Source: Agapanthus africanus
Taxonomy: Eukaryota > Streptophyta > Magnoliopsida > Asparagales > Amaryllidaceae
DNA: 64,000 nt
Direction of reading: 5' to 3'
Assembly: GCA_030015575.1 (NCBI GenBank)
Contig: CM057344.1
Location: 593,968,410-594,032,409, forward strand
This document shows, piece by piece, positions 22,529 to 34,235 of this stretch. A program made the position numbers and the translations under genes. Under the pieces are notes generated by a model, which had not been told where the DNA came from, ran no database searches, and saw only the letters and a program-made list of their open reading frames with translations. Every line of letters starts with the position of its first letter. Position 1 is the first letter of the stretch.

Positions 22529-24732
22529 AACGATCGTTACGTCATCGAGGTTTTCGTTAGCCAGTTCTTTAGCGAGCTTGGCTAATGCATCCGCTTTGCT
22601 ATTTTACCCACGTGGTATGCTTTCCAGGGCGTAGGAAGGGATTTGAGTCAGCAATTGTTGCACTCTCTCACCGTACTTCACCAACTCTGGTTTGCACGTT
22701 TGATAGTCGCCGTTCACTTGACTAACGACCAGCTGGGAGTCTCCGTATATAAGGAGGTTTTTGATTCCCATGTCGACAGCGATCTCAAGATCTGCTATCA
22801 AAGCCTCATATTCCGCTTCATTATTTGTCCTCGGCTCTGTTAAGGAAAAGGCAAAGCGCATTATCCCTCCTTGTGGAGTCACGAAGATGAGGTACACCCC
22901 AGATTTGATTATAGGGGAGCTGTGCTTTCGCTTCTTCATGGAAGATGCCCCATCGAAGTAGAGTTCCCATCGGGTATCACTTTCTCCTCTCTCCCCATCG
23001 ATCGTGTCAAACGCGTGCTCGTCCGGCAATTCGCAATTTAGGGATGAATCGGCAGGTATCGGATGCTCAGCGAGGAAGTCGGCGATGGCCTGGCCTTTCA
23101 CTGCCTTGAGCAGTCGGTATGTTATCGAGAATTCTATTAAGAGTAGGGCCTATTTAGCGAGCCGTCCCGTTAGGATGGCTCTTGACATCAAATATTTGAG
23201 AGGATCCACTTTTGATATGAGGTGGACCTCATGGGCCAAAGCATAATGCCGAAGCTTCGTTATCGTAAAGATTAACGCTAAGCAGTGTTTTTCGATAGGG
23301 GGGTAGTTGTTTTCTGCCCCCATGAGAACTCGACTCAAATAGTAAAGGGCTCTCTCTTTCCCTTGGTCGCTCTCCTGTACCCATAGCGCGCCTAAAGAAC
23401 CTTCAAGGGCGGTTATGTACAGGATGAGGGGCTTTCTCTTGACTGGAGCGGTCGGTACCGGTGGGTTCTGCAAATATTGCTTGATTTCGTCCAGCGCACT
23501 TTGGCATTTGCGATCCCAGACGAACGGGATCCCCTTCTTCATTAAATGGCTGTAGGGGCGGCATTTGCCAGAGAGGTTAGCTATGAACCGCCGGATATAC
23601 GTGAGCTTTCCTTGGAGAGACCACAGTTGCTTGAGAGTTCTTGGCGGAGGCATTCCATAATCGCCTTGATCTTTGACGGGTCTATTTTGATGCCTCGATG
23701 TCATACGATGAATCCTAGGAATTTGCCCGAGGAAACTCCGAACGCACATTTGAGAAGGTTCATCTTCAGGTTGTATTTCCAAAGATGCTGGAACACTGTC
23801 TTTAGATGCTCCCAATGCTCCTCGTGCGACATGCTTTTCACCACAAAATCGTCAATATAACATTCGACAATCTCGTGTATAAGGTCATCAAAGATCTTTG
23901 TCATGGCCTTCTGATAGGTAGCGCCGTCATTCTTCAGACCGAAATGCATCACTTTGTAGCAGAATATGCCCAGAGGAATCCGAAAAGTGGTATACTTCTG
24001 GTCTTTGGGATGCATCTTTATTTGATTGTACCCCGATGATCCGTCCATGAAGGAGAAGACTTCGTGAGTGGATGTGTTATCTATCATCAGCTCGGTAACC
24101 GGTACGGGAAAGTCATCCTTCGGACAGGCTTTGTTGAGGTCCCGAAAGTCCACGCAGATGCGCACCGTCCCATTTTTCTTCATCACTGGGACAATGTTGG
24201 CGATCCAGTCAGGGTATTGAACTTCTTGGACGAAGCCGGAGTCGATTAGCTTCTTAACTTCGACGTTGATACTCATTTCGAGTTCAAGCCGCATACTTCT
24301 TGGTGCTTGTTTGACCGGCTTGACGTCCGAAGATATCGCTAATTTATGCACAGCTATGTCTGGATCTAGTCCCAGCATCTCGGAATAGTTCCATACGAAG
24401 CAGTTTTTATACTGCATAAGCACGTCTTTTAGCGTAGCCACATGTTCTTTAGACAGCAGCTCACTGACAAACGTTGGTCGCGGGTCGTTTGTCATCCCCA
24501 AGTCGATTTTCCTTAGGTTGTCTGCAGTAGTATGTATTCCATCTTCCATCTCTTTTGGCGCCGGTGGAAATTCTGAGATCAACTCATTTTCATCCTCATT
24601 TTCAAAGCACCAGGAGAGGTCATTCATATTCTCGGGCACTCCTTCTTCTGATGGCGTTATCATGTGACAGGTACGAGATCGTTTCCAAGATCGATGTTGA
24701 TCTGGTTCCACTATACGCTGCTTTGGGCACAT
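22529..24732 (-). pseudogene. Tat-1 reverse transcriptase, RNase H and second RNase H
   Basis: RT motifs: 'MKKNGTVRICVDFRDLNKAC' near 24130-24180, 'FSFMDGSSGYNQIKMHP' near 24030, 'ECYIDDFVVKS' near 23840 and the thumb 'LKQLWSLQGKLTYIRRFIAN' near 23600. The gypsy-type RNase H follows ('LIFTITKLRHYALAH' near 23250). To its left is a second RNase H of archaeal type: 'WELYFDGASS' near 22960, 'TEPRTNNEAEYEALIADLE' near 22820 and 'LIYGDSQLVVSQVNGDY' near 22720. Gain of this extra RNase H is an established Tat-lineage trait. Broken. Confidence 0.88.
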
Positions 24733-25306
24733 ACTTTTGTGGTGGGGCTACCCTCCAACTGTCGGATAGAGCGAATCTACCGAGTTGATATTGGTCTTTG
24801 ACCCAGTTTTTGAAGGTGAAACAGTCTTCGAGAGGATGTCCTATTGTTTGGTGATAGGAACAATAATCCGGGTGATGAACCTCGTTTGCTTGATCTGGGT
24901 GCCGAGACTCTGGGAGTGTCATCATTTGATGTTTCATGACAAGGTCAAAGATTCTCATTGTCTTGTCTTGAGGGAAAGAATATGCTCGACCCATCTTTTC
25001 TATAAGAGATAGATTCCGACTGACCCTTTCTCGATCGCATGGCCTTTTGGATCCGTTTTGCCGTTGCCAAACATTTTTTCCGTTCTTTAACTTGTTTTTG
25101 CCTCTGTGTCGGGCCTTTTTCTTATCTTGGGAATGCATAGCAGGCTGACGGTGAAGGGCATCGTCATCCTCCGTGGCCTGCTGAAGGAGGCGTTGTGTCT
25201 TGGTTTTCTCGTAAATGGCCATTTCGCGGCTGTGGTCGTTCAAAGCCTTTTGACTCGCTTCCCTTACTAGCTTGTCCATCTGTTCTTCAAATGACGGACT
25301 CGGCAT
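24620..25306 (-). pseudogene. Extra CHHC zinc module between protease and RT in Tat-1
   Basis: A 228-codon block with 'GRAYSFPQDKTMRIFDL' near 24980, then 'YCSYHQTIGHPLEDCFTFK' near 24820-24870 (C-x2-H-x4-H-x4-C spacing) and 'DQYQLGRFALSDSW' near 24790. This unit is normally part of gag. Tat-2 has one copy, before its protease. Here a copy lies after protease, the third in this element. Fossil. Confidence 0.75.
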
Positions 25307-25380
25307 TTTAATGGAAGGACTTCGTTCTGGTTCAACGTCGGCGTCTTTTAAAAGAGCATCCTCTTCTTCATCAAGGTCCT

Positions 25381-26600
25381 TTATGACATGGCAGCCATGG
25401 GATTGCTCCCGTTTCTTGGACTGGACATATCCAAGCCCGATATTTCCATTTTTCCGTTGGGCAATTTTCGCTGAGTTCCGGGGACGTTCCAGATCCTGTT
25501 GTAGAATTGGGTCTGTCGCGCGGTTTGCTTAAAGGGTACGCCTTGGCATCTCAATAATCTTTTCAATCCCTCTGCATAGTATCTGGGCAGACGGATTGGT
25601 TGGAGCCTGTCAAGCACAGGTTCGGCACCACGCCAGACTTCTCTCTCGACTTTGGTTTCCCCGGATCGGTAGAATAGGATCGCCTTTTCACCTCTTCGCC
25701 TGGGAGGGACGTAAAATGTCCGTAGCTCTTGCACACTATATGTTTCAAGCGCATCAAGCTCTCTGTAGTGCTGCCGCGGAACCATGGCGATCTGCAAACT
25801 CTGATCATCTCCCGTGAGGGCTTGCATTGATGGATGGACCGAGAACACTGCGTTGACTTCGTTTTCAGAGTAACTGCCAAAGACCAGAATAGGGGTAGAT
25901 GGTCCTGGCCTGTTGCATTGGGGCGGTCCCGAATAGACTATCTCTTTTTCCTTCTCGGTATCGCTCCCAAAAACCGGAATAGTGGTGATAGATTTTTGCT
26001 TATTCTCCGGTTTATGGCATCTTTCCGTGTCTTCAAAGTCTGGCAGGAAATACTTTACATCTTCGTACTTTCGGACTTCATTTACGGAAAATGGGTTCAG
26101 TTCCCCCGTCATGGTATACTCGAGACCATCTTTGAAATCCTTCATACACTGATATTGTGTAGAAGGGATGATATTGTATTCGTGTAACCAAGGCCTGCAG
26201 AGCAAAGCGTTGTAACAGGTCTTGGCGTCAATGACATGAAATTTGATGTCGGTGACAAGCAGCCCAAAGCGTAACGTCAGTATTACAGACCCGAGCGTCC
26301 GTGATGACTGGGAGTCGAACCCGGAGATGGTGATTTTATCCCGAGCGAGGTGTTGAATGCTCATGCAGATTTCTTTTAGTACCCTCACATTTAGGAGGTT
26401 GACAGAGGACCCGTTGTCAACTAAGATCTTCCCTATCTTGATGTCATAGAAGTACCCGGTGACATACAGGGGACGGTTGTGCTCGCACGTTCTGAGGAGG
26501 AGATCTTCATCACTGAAAGTAATGTCAGCTGTGTGCACTTCTTCCAGCTCGTCCTTCATCTTTTCTTCGGCAAAGAAAGCTTGAAACTGCTCGGGCTCTT
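25381..26600 (-). pseudogene. Tat-1 protease region
   Basis: It shows 'EDLLLRTCEHNRPLYVTGYF' near 26470, the active-site-like 'KILVDNGSSVNLLNVRVLKE' near 26370-26430 (D-N-G-S where D-T/S-G is usual) and 'LLCRPWLHEYNIIPSTQYQC' near 26160-26200. The same order occurs in Tat-2 at about 49890-50250. The tail carries acidic repeats 'FGSDTEKE' and 'FGSYSENE'. The block runs up to the Angela insertion and its upstream continuation resumes at 36446. Broken. Confidence 0.8.
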
Positions 26601-26605
26601 GTAAT
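26601..26605. other. Target-site duplication, left of Angela
   Basis: GTAAT, identical to 36441-36445 on the other side of element D. Five-base duplications are the rule for these integrases. Confidence 0.95.
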
Positions 26606-28805
26606 TGTTAGTTGTATGTATGCCCTAGAGGCCATTATTGTACATATGATGTATATTATAGTGGATGCTTGTACATATATAGAAAGGACTTTCTTTCTCG
26701 ACATGATAGTATGCTATCTGATTGCTCTTTATCTTAACATGTATACTTGTCTCTTACTGTCTTATGGTTACATGTTGGTAAAGCCCTTAGGATGTGTACT
26801 TGACTACCAGGATTATGATGCAGATCATACTAGTGGGGCCATGGTAGTCCATAAGTTCATCCTTTAATGTTCCTAGTCGTGGGTGTATCGAGACGGGGCA
26901 TCGATATACCAGAGTAGACTAGTGTATATACTTCTCGACCCATGAGATGGGCGATGGATGATCCCATATCCATTGGTGTTTGACATCAGAGATGGTATAC
27001 GGGTGCTCAGTGGGGACTAGGTACACTGGACGGACTCGCCGAGAACTCCTAGATGGTATTATACCTCACGTCAGATAGCAGTTCTCTGGTGACACTGGTA
27101 CAGGTTAGTCTGTAGACCCGAGATCGTCATAGAGTCTTGTGTGATTCCCACTGTGCTTTGATTTCCACCTTACCACGTTCAAGAGGACGTGCAAAACGGT
27201 AGGTTTTGGGTACAGTCCCGAGTCACATGGAAGCAATGAGCGATAGGAAGGGTTTCGTCTCTCCCGGTATTGGGGGTTGATGTTGCGCTGTGCTCGATTG
27301 GCCATAACAGGGAAGTCCTTAGCCAGGGCTGATTTAGAGATTTAGTGGTAAGTGTTATCAGTAGTTTCTCAACCTGTTATGAGCCTCATATCGGCATGAC
27401 TTATCGGTTATTGGGGTCTGACATTTACTACCCCTAGACTGGATATGCGACATATCAGACGAGGAGACCGGACTGTACGGTAGTGTTACCGACACGCTTT
27501 ACAGGAGTTAGAGCGGGCTTGCTTGTTGATCTTCTGATCGTTAAATACCTGGGTAGCCGTTACGTCCAGCTAGTACCGCTGACGGCTTGTGGGTGCTTGA
27601 TGTGATCATCACCTACTGCCGGCGTATTGACAAGTCTTTAGAGTTCTACATAGAGGTTTTACTGGCTCGGGAAAAACGAAGTAGGAGCACATATGCGATA
27701 TGTGCGGGACCGAGAATAATACGAGTATGTGATACCGTATTCTATTCTCGTGATATTTGTATCGGTCGGTTATATGTGATATAGCCGGGTTATCGAATCA
27801 AGCGTTGATTCGATAAGTTGGTATATATAATATTAGTCGGTTATATATGATATAGCCGGATTATTAAATCAAGTGTTGATTTGATAATTTAGTGTATAAT
27901 TGTATATTTGATATACTAGTTTACATTAACTAATATTAGCCCACTTAAGCATTTATTTTTCTCATATGTGCACACTTAGTATATATGTGATATATATTAA
28001 TTATGCTTTTTTATTTTTTGTCATGGTTGTTGATACACACTACATGGGTGTATGAGACTTACACCATAGTAATTATAATGCAGGGTTTAAATATTTAAAG
28101 TAAATCCAAATTAGTGGATAATAGCTCACATGCATGAAGCTTGTAGAAGCTTGTGGATGCATTGACTTAGTCCACTCATTTTGTTTCACTAAAGATATTT
28201 ATTAACATATAATTTAGCCATGGTTATGTCTCTACATGAGTTAGATATATGATACAAACTCACCCATGGTTGATTCTCTCAGCTCATTGGTTCATTCTCA
28301 TCTCTTGACTTCATCTTCTTCATCCTTGAGAAAAAGCTTGCTAGCTTTTTCCAAAGTGAGAAAATATTGTGAGAAAAATAAAACTAAAGTGAGCCCACTT
28401 CCTACTTCATCATTCTCTACTAGACTAGCAGTTTAGTATAGGGTGTTAGCTTCACTAATCTCTCATTAGTGAAGTAGTAGCTTGAGTTAGTGTCTCCTCG
28501 ACGTAGATCATCTTCGGCCTCGAAAACTTCAAGCAAGATCGTTCCTTTCACCTTAAGAAGCCATGCAAGAGTCCGGGAGTTCCATGATCACAGCGAAGGG
28601 ACCACTACAAGGGGCTATTGAAGTGAAGGACCGGTCTACAAAGGTTGTATTCCGTTATCACTTAGATGTAAAGTAGTTTACTTTCTAGTTTAGCTCCTAA
28701 AACTCTAGTTAGATCCTAGGTTAGGGTTCTTTGGCACACTAAATTTTTAAATACGGCATGTTTGATACCTTGTGGAACCTTATGGTTGTGCCTAAGAACC
28801 CTACA
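26606..28805 (+). repeat. 5' LTR of element D
   Basis: Starts TGTTAG and ends CCCTACA, 2200 bp, and pairs with 34236-36440. It carries small palindromes (for example ATCAAGTGTTGAT near 27868) and a leader-like end. Open frames inside (for example near 26616 and 27587) occur in both LTRs and are not genes. Confidence 0.92.
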
Positions 28806-28806
28806 G

Positions 28807-28818
28807 TGGTATCAGAGC
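28807..28818 (+). other. Primer-binding site of element D
   Basis: TGGTATCAGAGC, two bases after the LTR, the standard complement to the 3' end of initiator methionine tRNA. Confidence 0.95.
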
Positions 28819-31321
28819 CTTGCTAGAGCATTAGGAGTTGTCTAGGAGAAGTTAGAAGTTCGAACAAACTCCGGAAACCCGATATTGCCCACTTTCTGGA
28901 AAATTTTTCAAATGTTGAAATTTTTCATATTAAAAATACTCAGAAAATCATGCAGGTAATTCTATGGACCCTCTTGAAGAACGAGTCCCTAACTCGCTTT
29001 AGTGACCGCGTAACCTCGGCCAAAACATGATTTTGGCGGCAGTTCCGCGGCGCCACTAAGAAGGCAAGGGACGGCACTTCAACGGTTGGTCCATTAGTAC
29101 TGGAGCATGCTTCTGGGAATTTTTAATAATGCTTAAGTGTTGAGCTCTCTGGGAATTTTGGTAATTCGTTGATTCGATCGAATTGTTTAACGCCGTCTAG
29201 CTTTCTGTAATGAGATACAATAATTGGAATCCACAAATATATTTGTTGCGTGTAAATCTAATATTTCGGTCTCAGGTGTAATCGGAAATCTTGTTGAATT
29301 GTCCGACTTATTTTGAAAAGGTGTTTTCATGGGTGAGACCTAAATGCGAGCTTTAAATTGTTAGGCATGAAATCATGGATATGTGATATCCCGGGTTTAT
29401 GATGTCTAAGGGCAGTTACGATTCCAATTGTTGTAGTTTTTCATTTTCTTTTCTGGGACCGTAAGTGTAGTATGTGGTGTATCGCCGGTTTCATTGCTAT
29501 ACGTGAACGACAATTGGGATACGCATATTTACTTATGTTGATGACGTGTGATGTTATGTGTTGCTGTGATATGTTATATTGGATCATCGCGTTTTGAATA
29601 GCCGGGGGTTTTATGTGAGATAAGAGTTTTTATTTTCATTCATATAAAATTAATTGTATGTAATATTCTTTTATTGGGGCCCTTCCGGGCTGAGGATGAT
29701 GTCATCATTGTTGTATATTATTTACTTTTCCGCATTAGGATAGACCCAAGGAGAGTAGCACAAGTAACCGGGTTCTAGAGTCCAGTGGGAGACCAACTCG
29801 AGGAGTCGAGTCCGGATCTCCTAACTCTAGAATTGGTAGGGTTGCTTGCCGCTCTCGTAGGGGTCTAAGGATGTGGGTTTGGCTATTCATCGCGACCGTG
29901 GAATCCGTGTTTTATACAGGCTCAAAATAAAACACGGACCTCCTAGTATATCCAATATTTCATATGTTTCTTCTGCTGCTCTGTGATGTGATCACTGTGG
30001 ATTCTGAGACGAATGGATACACATTATATAAAAGATATATAGTAGACGTTGCTTATGTTTTGCACCCGCGCTAGTCCCGTCCCGCTATGCCGTTAGTTAA
30101 GTAACCTAACGGTGCATAACGGGACACTGTGGCGAATGCGGATGGCATAAGCGTACGTTGTATTTTCGTTTCTTCTGTGATGCTTAGGAAGCATAAATGA
30201 TAGGACTTCATTAATGAGATTAATGAAAGAAAAGAAACCTAAAAGATGTTGTAGAATCAAATTTTCAAAAAGGGTAGCTCTAGTTTTTGCTTTGCATAGC
30301 GGTATTCCTTATAGAATATCTAGCACCTTATTCGATAAGGAAAGAGCCGAGATCCCTTCACCGGGAGTGACCTCTTTAGCAAAAGCTAGCAGATGCTACA
30401 ACACTTGGTTTGTTTTTTGATTGCTTTTATAGTTTCTGCTTTGCATAATGGTATTTTTGAAATATCCTGCACCTTATTCGATAAGGAAAGAGCCGAGATC
30501 CCTTCACCGGGAGTGATCTCTTTAGCAAAACTAGTGAAAGCCTCGAAAACACTCCTTTTCAAAATCACTCGATTCTACAACGATATCAAGTTCATTACGC
30601 AAAAGGTTTTCTAAAAAACCTGTCGTAGCCCTCCGTCACTTTAGATAAGTATTATTTAGTATTCGTGCTACGATAGTTTGGCCTCCGTCAAGGCGTAGTG
30701 TACGGTAGCTGATTAGTACTTATCTGTAGCATATGATGCGATTGGATTAGGGTATTCGTACGGCGTTGTTTGGCTTCCATTAAGGGTCGTGCGGGTGGGT
30801 CTAATTCAATTGGGAAATGACGGGTTGAACTTAACTAGCGGACTATGGGTAGTTTGGCCTCCGTCAAGATCATAGGACGCTAGGGGTAAAATATTATCGG
30901 GAATTTCAAGTGTTGAAATTTGCAATGAGATTGCATACTTTCTATGAGATAGTTGGATCCCGATACCCACTGCGAGTAAGAGTTACTCCTGGAAGAGTTT
31001 TACACAAGACAATTAGCCGATCAAGTAGGTGTCTAGAAAGGTGTTTACGGGGTTATGCCTCTGGGAAAACGAGGTTTATTTTAATTAGGTCCGTGCTAAA
31101 GCACGGGGAACCTCCCTCAAAATACCAACACTAGCCTGGCTGAAAGATTGGCGAAATTATAGGATGTAATTAATCCCGGCTAGTCTTTCCTTTTAGGTTT
31201 TGAAGGAAGATTTGATAAAAACGGTGGGAGCCATCCTGATTAGATAAAATAATAACCAATCTGATCTTGCAAGAGCATACGCTAAAGTGTTTTCTTCTCT
31301 CTCTCTCTCCAGGTAGCGACC
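28819..31321 (+). other. Untranslated leader and non-coding remnant of element D
   Basis: About 2.5 kb without a credible long gene. The part to about 29950 resembles the long Angela/BARE leader, including a GCAG-GTAATT donor-like site near 28950 and the conserved 'GTAACCGGGTTCTAGAGTCC' block near 29770. A CT-rich tract ending CAG-GTAGCGACC-ATG lies at 31290-31324; spliced gag RNA is known in BARE elements. A duplicated unidentified segment lies at 30248-30581. Confidence 0.6.
30248..30581. repeat. Imperfect direct repeat (period 149 bp) inside an inverted repeat
   Basis: Copy 1 begins at 30281 and copy 2 at 30430. Both contain an almost identical ~56-bp core with 'GAAAGAGCCGAGATCCC'. On the minus strand both cores read 'PGEGISALSLSNKV'. 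The outer ends GTTGTAGAATC (30248-30258) and GATTCTACAAC (30571-30581) are perfect inverted repeats with a further imperfect match inward. I do not recognise the source. Confidence 0.65.
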
Positions 31322-31760
31322 ATGTCAGGCCTTAATCAAGATAATAATATGGATGTATTGACCGAGCCCGCTTGTTATATTGAGCTGGGGAACGTTGGTT
31401 CCGTTCTTTCTTATAATTGTTATAAGATTGAGCAGGAAATAGAGAAATATCCGGATTCCCACGCCACCCAAATGAAGAATAAGCATGTTGATGCATCTTC
31501 TTCGGGTGCGTTAGTTATTGAGAACTGTTTCTCAGTTCACTCTACGTCCTGGGTATTAGATACCGGATCGGGATCCCACATATGTAATATGTTACATGGG
31601 CTAAGGAAAGGTAGAGAACTGGGAATGGGTGATCATTCCGTAAGAGTAGGGAATGGTGCAAATGTTGCAGCCAAAGCTGTTGAGTTGCATAAGGATGGAT
31701 ATTTGAATTCGTTCGAATTTCATCTTATGACACTTGCCAGTCATGTCTCAAAAGCAAGAT
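31322..31760 (+). pseudogene. Element D residual frame with protease motif
   Basis: Starts MSGLNQDNN after a splice-acceptor-like tract. It reaches the copia protease signature 'SWVLDTGSGSHICN' near 31545-31590, followed by 'VRVGNGANVAAKAVE'. The early part is not a recognisable gag. Fossil. Confidence 0.7.
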
Positions 31761-32640
31761 GGCCAAAACTCCGTTTACAGGACACGAAGAAAGAGCTAGT
31801 GAGCTCTTGGGACTGATACATAGTGATGTATGTGGTCCTATGTCTACACATGCCAGGAATGGTTCCTCGTACTTCATTATATTCACTGACGATCTCTCAA
31901 GATTCGGACATGTGTTCCTGATGAAACACAAATCTGAAGCTTTTGAGAAATTCAAAGAATATAAGTATGAAGTCGAGAACCAAATGGATAAAAGTATTAA
32001 AATCCTACGATCTGATCGAGAAGGTGAATACTTGAGCACGGAGTTCCTAGATTTTGTAAAAGAGAATGGGATTCTCTCTCAGTTTACTCCTCCGTATACA
32101 CCACAGCACAACGGTGTATCGGAGCGGAGGAATCGCACCCTATTAGATATGGTGCGCTCTATGATGAGCACCGTTGAGTTACCTATTTCCTTTTGGGGTT
32201 ATGCGCTGGAAACGGCCGCATACCTATTGAATCGAGTTCCCACCAAATCAGTGCCTACCACTCCATATGAAATATGGAATGGGAAGAGGCCATATCTTAA
32301 TTTTATTCAGATATGGGGTTGTCCGGCCTATGTGAAAATACAAAATCCGGACAAGCTCAAGGCAAGATCAGTTCTGTGTAAGTTCATAGGATATCCCAAA
32401 CATTCGCGAGGGTAAATCTTCTACCATTCCGAGGAACAAAAGTTGTTTGTTTCTCGACATGCCACCTTTTTAGAAAAGGGTTTTCTTATGAAAGAAATTA
32501 ATGGCAAGGAGGTAGAACTGGAAGAAGTTCCAGCTATACAGACTACGACAGAAGATTTGGTGTAACCAGAGAATTCGATAGTACCCAACGAACCTCAGCC
32601 TCTCCACCGATCCAGTAGGGTTCCTCACCCACCTTAGAGA
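31759..32640 (+). pseudogene. Element D integrase
   Basis: Copia-type core: 'LGLIHSDVCGPMS' near 31805-31840 (first D), 'FIIFTDDLSRFGHVF' near 31875, 'LRSDREGEYLS' near 32005 (second D) and 'TPQHNGVSERRNRTLLDMVR' near 32100-32155 (E), then 'SFWGYALETAAYLLNRVP'. This matches the Angela/BARE family. Broken towards the C-terminus. Confidence 0.85.
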
Positions 32641-32649
32641 TACTACGGT

Positions 32650-34221
32650 TTTCTCATTGATGGTGGGAGTGAGAATTGCATCATAGAGGATGATGACCCA
32701 ACTAGCTTCGAGCAGGCCATCACGAGTGGGGACTCTGTGAAGTGGCTGGATGCAATGCGATCTGAAGGGGTAAAACCCATTAGGAGCAAATGGATCTTTA
32801 AGAAGAAACTTGGTGTAGATGGAAAAGTTGAGACTTTCAAAGCTAGACTTGTTACAAAGGGTTTTCGTCAACGACCAGGTATGGATTATGACGAAACCTT
32901 TTCTCCAGTAGCTATGCTTAAGTCCATCCGGATCCTACTTGCCATTGCTGCATACCATGACTACAAAATCTGGCAAATGGATGTTAAGACTGCCTTTCTA
33001 AATGGTGATTTAGAAGAGTGCGTGTACATGACTCAGCCAGAGGGCTTCGTAGACAGTGAGAGCAGCGGAAAGATATGCAAGCTGCTTAAATCCATCTACG
33101 GGTTAAAGCAAGTATCGCAGAGTTGGAACATCTGTTTTGATGTAGTTATCAAAGAGTTTGATTTCATCAAAAACGTAGATGAACCTTGTATATACAAGAA
33201 GGTGGCAGAGAGTAAGGTTGTCTTCCTCGTATTGTACGTGGATGACATACTCTTGATAGAAAATGACATTCCTATGCTGCAATCGGTCAAGCTCTTCTTA
33301 TCACAAAGATTCTCAATGAAAGATCTAGGGGATGCCTCCTACATCTTGGGGATAAAGATCTATAGAGATAGATCTAAACGGATACTGGGATTGTCCCAAT
33401 CCAGGTACATTAACACCATACTAAAGAGGTTTAGTATAGAAGAATCCAAGCGTGGGTTTTTACCCACGATCTCAGGACTCACTCTCTCCAAAGAGATGTC
33501 TCCCAAGACTGATTTGGAAAGAGCTCGCATGCAAGGGATACCCTATGCTTCGGCAGTATGCTCTATCATGTACGCGATGCTATGTACCAGACCCGATGTA
33601 GCATACTCACTAAGTGTCGTGAGTAGGTATCAAGCAGATCCTGAAGAGAGTCACTGGACAGCTGTGAAGAGCATTCTCAAGTACTTGAGAAGGACTAAAG
33701 AGATGCTCTTGGTGTATGGTAACGGAGAACTCCAAGTGGAGTTCTTTACCGATTCGAGCTTCCAGAGTGATAAGGACGACTCTAAGTCGCACTCGGGATT
33801 TGTCTTTACCCTCAATGGAGGGGCGGTATGCTGGAAGAGTTCCAAGCAGGAAACCGTGGCAGACTCGACGATGGAGGCTAAATACATCGCTGCCAACGAC
33901 GCTGCCAAAGAAGCTGTCTGGATGAAGAAGTTCATAATTGAACTTGGAGTGGTTCCATCCATTGAGTATCCAATACCTTTGTATTGTGATAACAATGGAG
34001 CGGTGGCTTTGGCCAAGGAACCCAGGTCCTATCAGCGATCCAGGCATATTCTGAGGCGGTATCACCTGATCCGGGAGATAGTTGATCGCCGAGAGATCGA
34101 GGTCAGGAGAGTTGACACGAAGAACAACACAGCGGATCCACTCACGAAGGCCATTCCTCAGATAAAGTTCGAGAGACTCTTCGGGATGTTGGGTATGCGA
34201 TACTACAGCAGCTGGCCCTAG
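32650..34221 (+). CDS. Element D reverse transcriptase and RNase H
   Basis: A long open block of about 494 codons from 32737. RT: 'KWIFKKKLGVDGKVETFKAR' near 32790-32850, 'QMDVKTAFLNGDLEE' near 32975 and 'LVLYVDDILLIENDI' near 33230 (YVDD). RNase H: 'FFTDSSFQSDKDDSKSHSGF' near 33740-33800, 'VADSTMEAKYIAANDAAKEA' near 33860-33910 and 'LYCDNNGAVALAKEP' near 33980. Ends with 'HILRRYHLIREIV' and 'NTADPLTKAIPQ', then a stop just before the purine tract, as in BARE/Angela. Fossil. Confidence 0.9.
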   Translation, partial: FLIDGGSENCIIEDDDPTSFEQAITSGDSVKWLDAMRSEGVKPIRSKWIFKKKLGVDGKVETFKARLVTKGFRQRPGMDYDETFSPVAMLKSIRILLAIAAYHDYKIWQMDVKTAFLNGDLEECVYMTQPEGFVDSESSGKICKLLKSIYGLKQVSQSWNICFDVVIKEFDFIKNVDEPCIYKKVAESKVVFLVLYVDDILLIENDIPMLQSVKLFLSQRFSMKDLGDASYILGIKIYRDRSKRILGLSQSRYINTILKRFSIEESKRGFLPTISGLTLSKEMSPKTDLERARMQGIPYASAVCSIMYAMLCTRPDVAYSLSVVSRYQADPEESHWTAVKSILKYLRRTKEMLLVYGNGELQVEFFTDSSFQSDKDDSKSHSGFVFTLNGGAVCWKSSKQETVADSTMEAKYIAANDAAKEAVWMKKFIIELGVVPSIEYPIPLYCDNNGAVALAKEPRSYQRSRHILRRYHLIREIVDRREIEVRRVDTKNNTADPLTKAIPQIKFERLFGMLGMRYYSSWP

Positions 34222-34223
34222 TG

Positions 34224-34234
34224 CAAGTGGGAGA
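34224..34234 (+). other. Polypurine tract of element D
   Basis: CAAGTGGGAGA immediately upstream of the 3' LTR, the usual copia plus-strand primer. Confidence 0.9.
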
Positions 34235-34235
34235 T

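Noticed and set aside
26616-26867. 83-residue open frame repeated at 34242-34496
   Set aside because: Same reason: it lies in both Angela LTRs.
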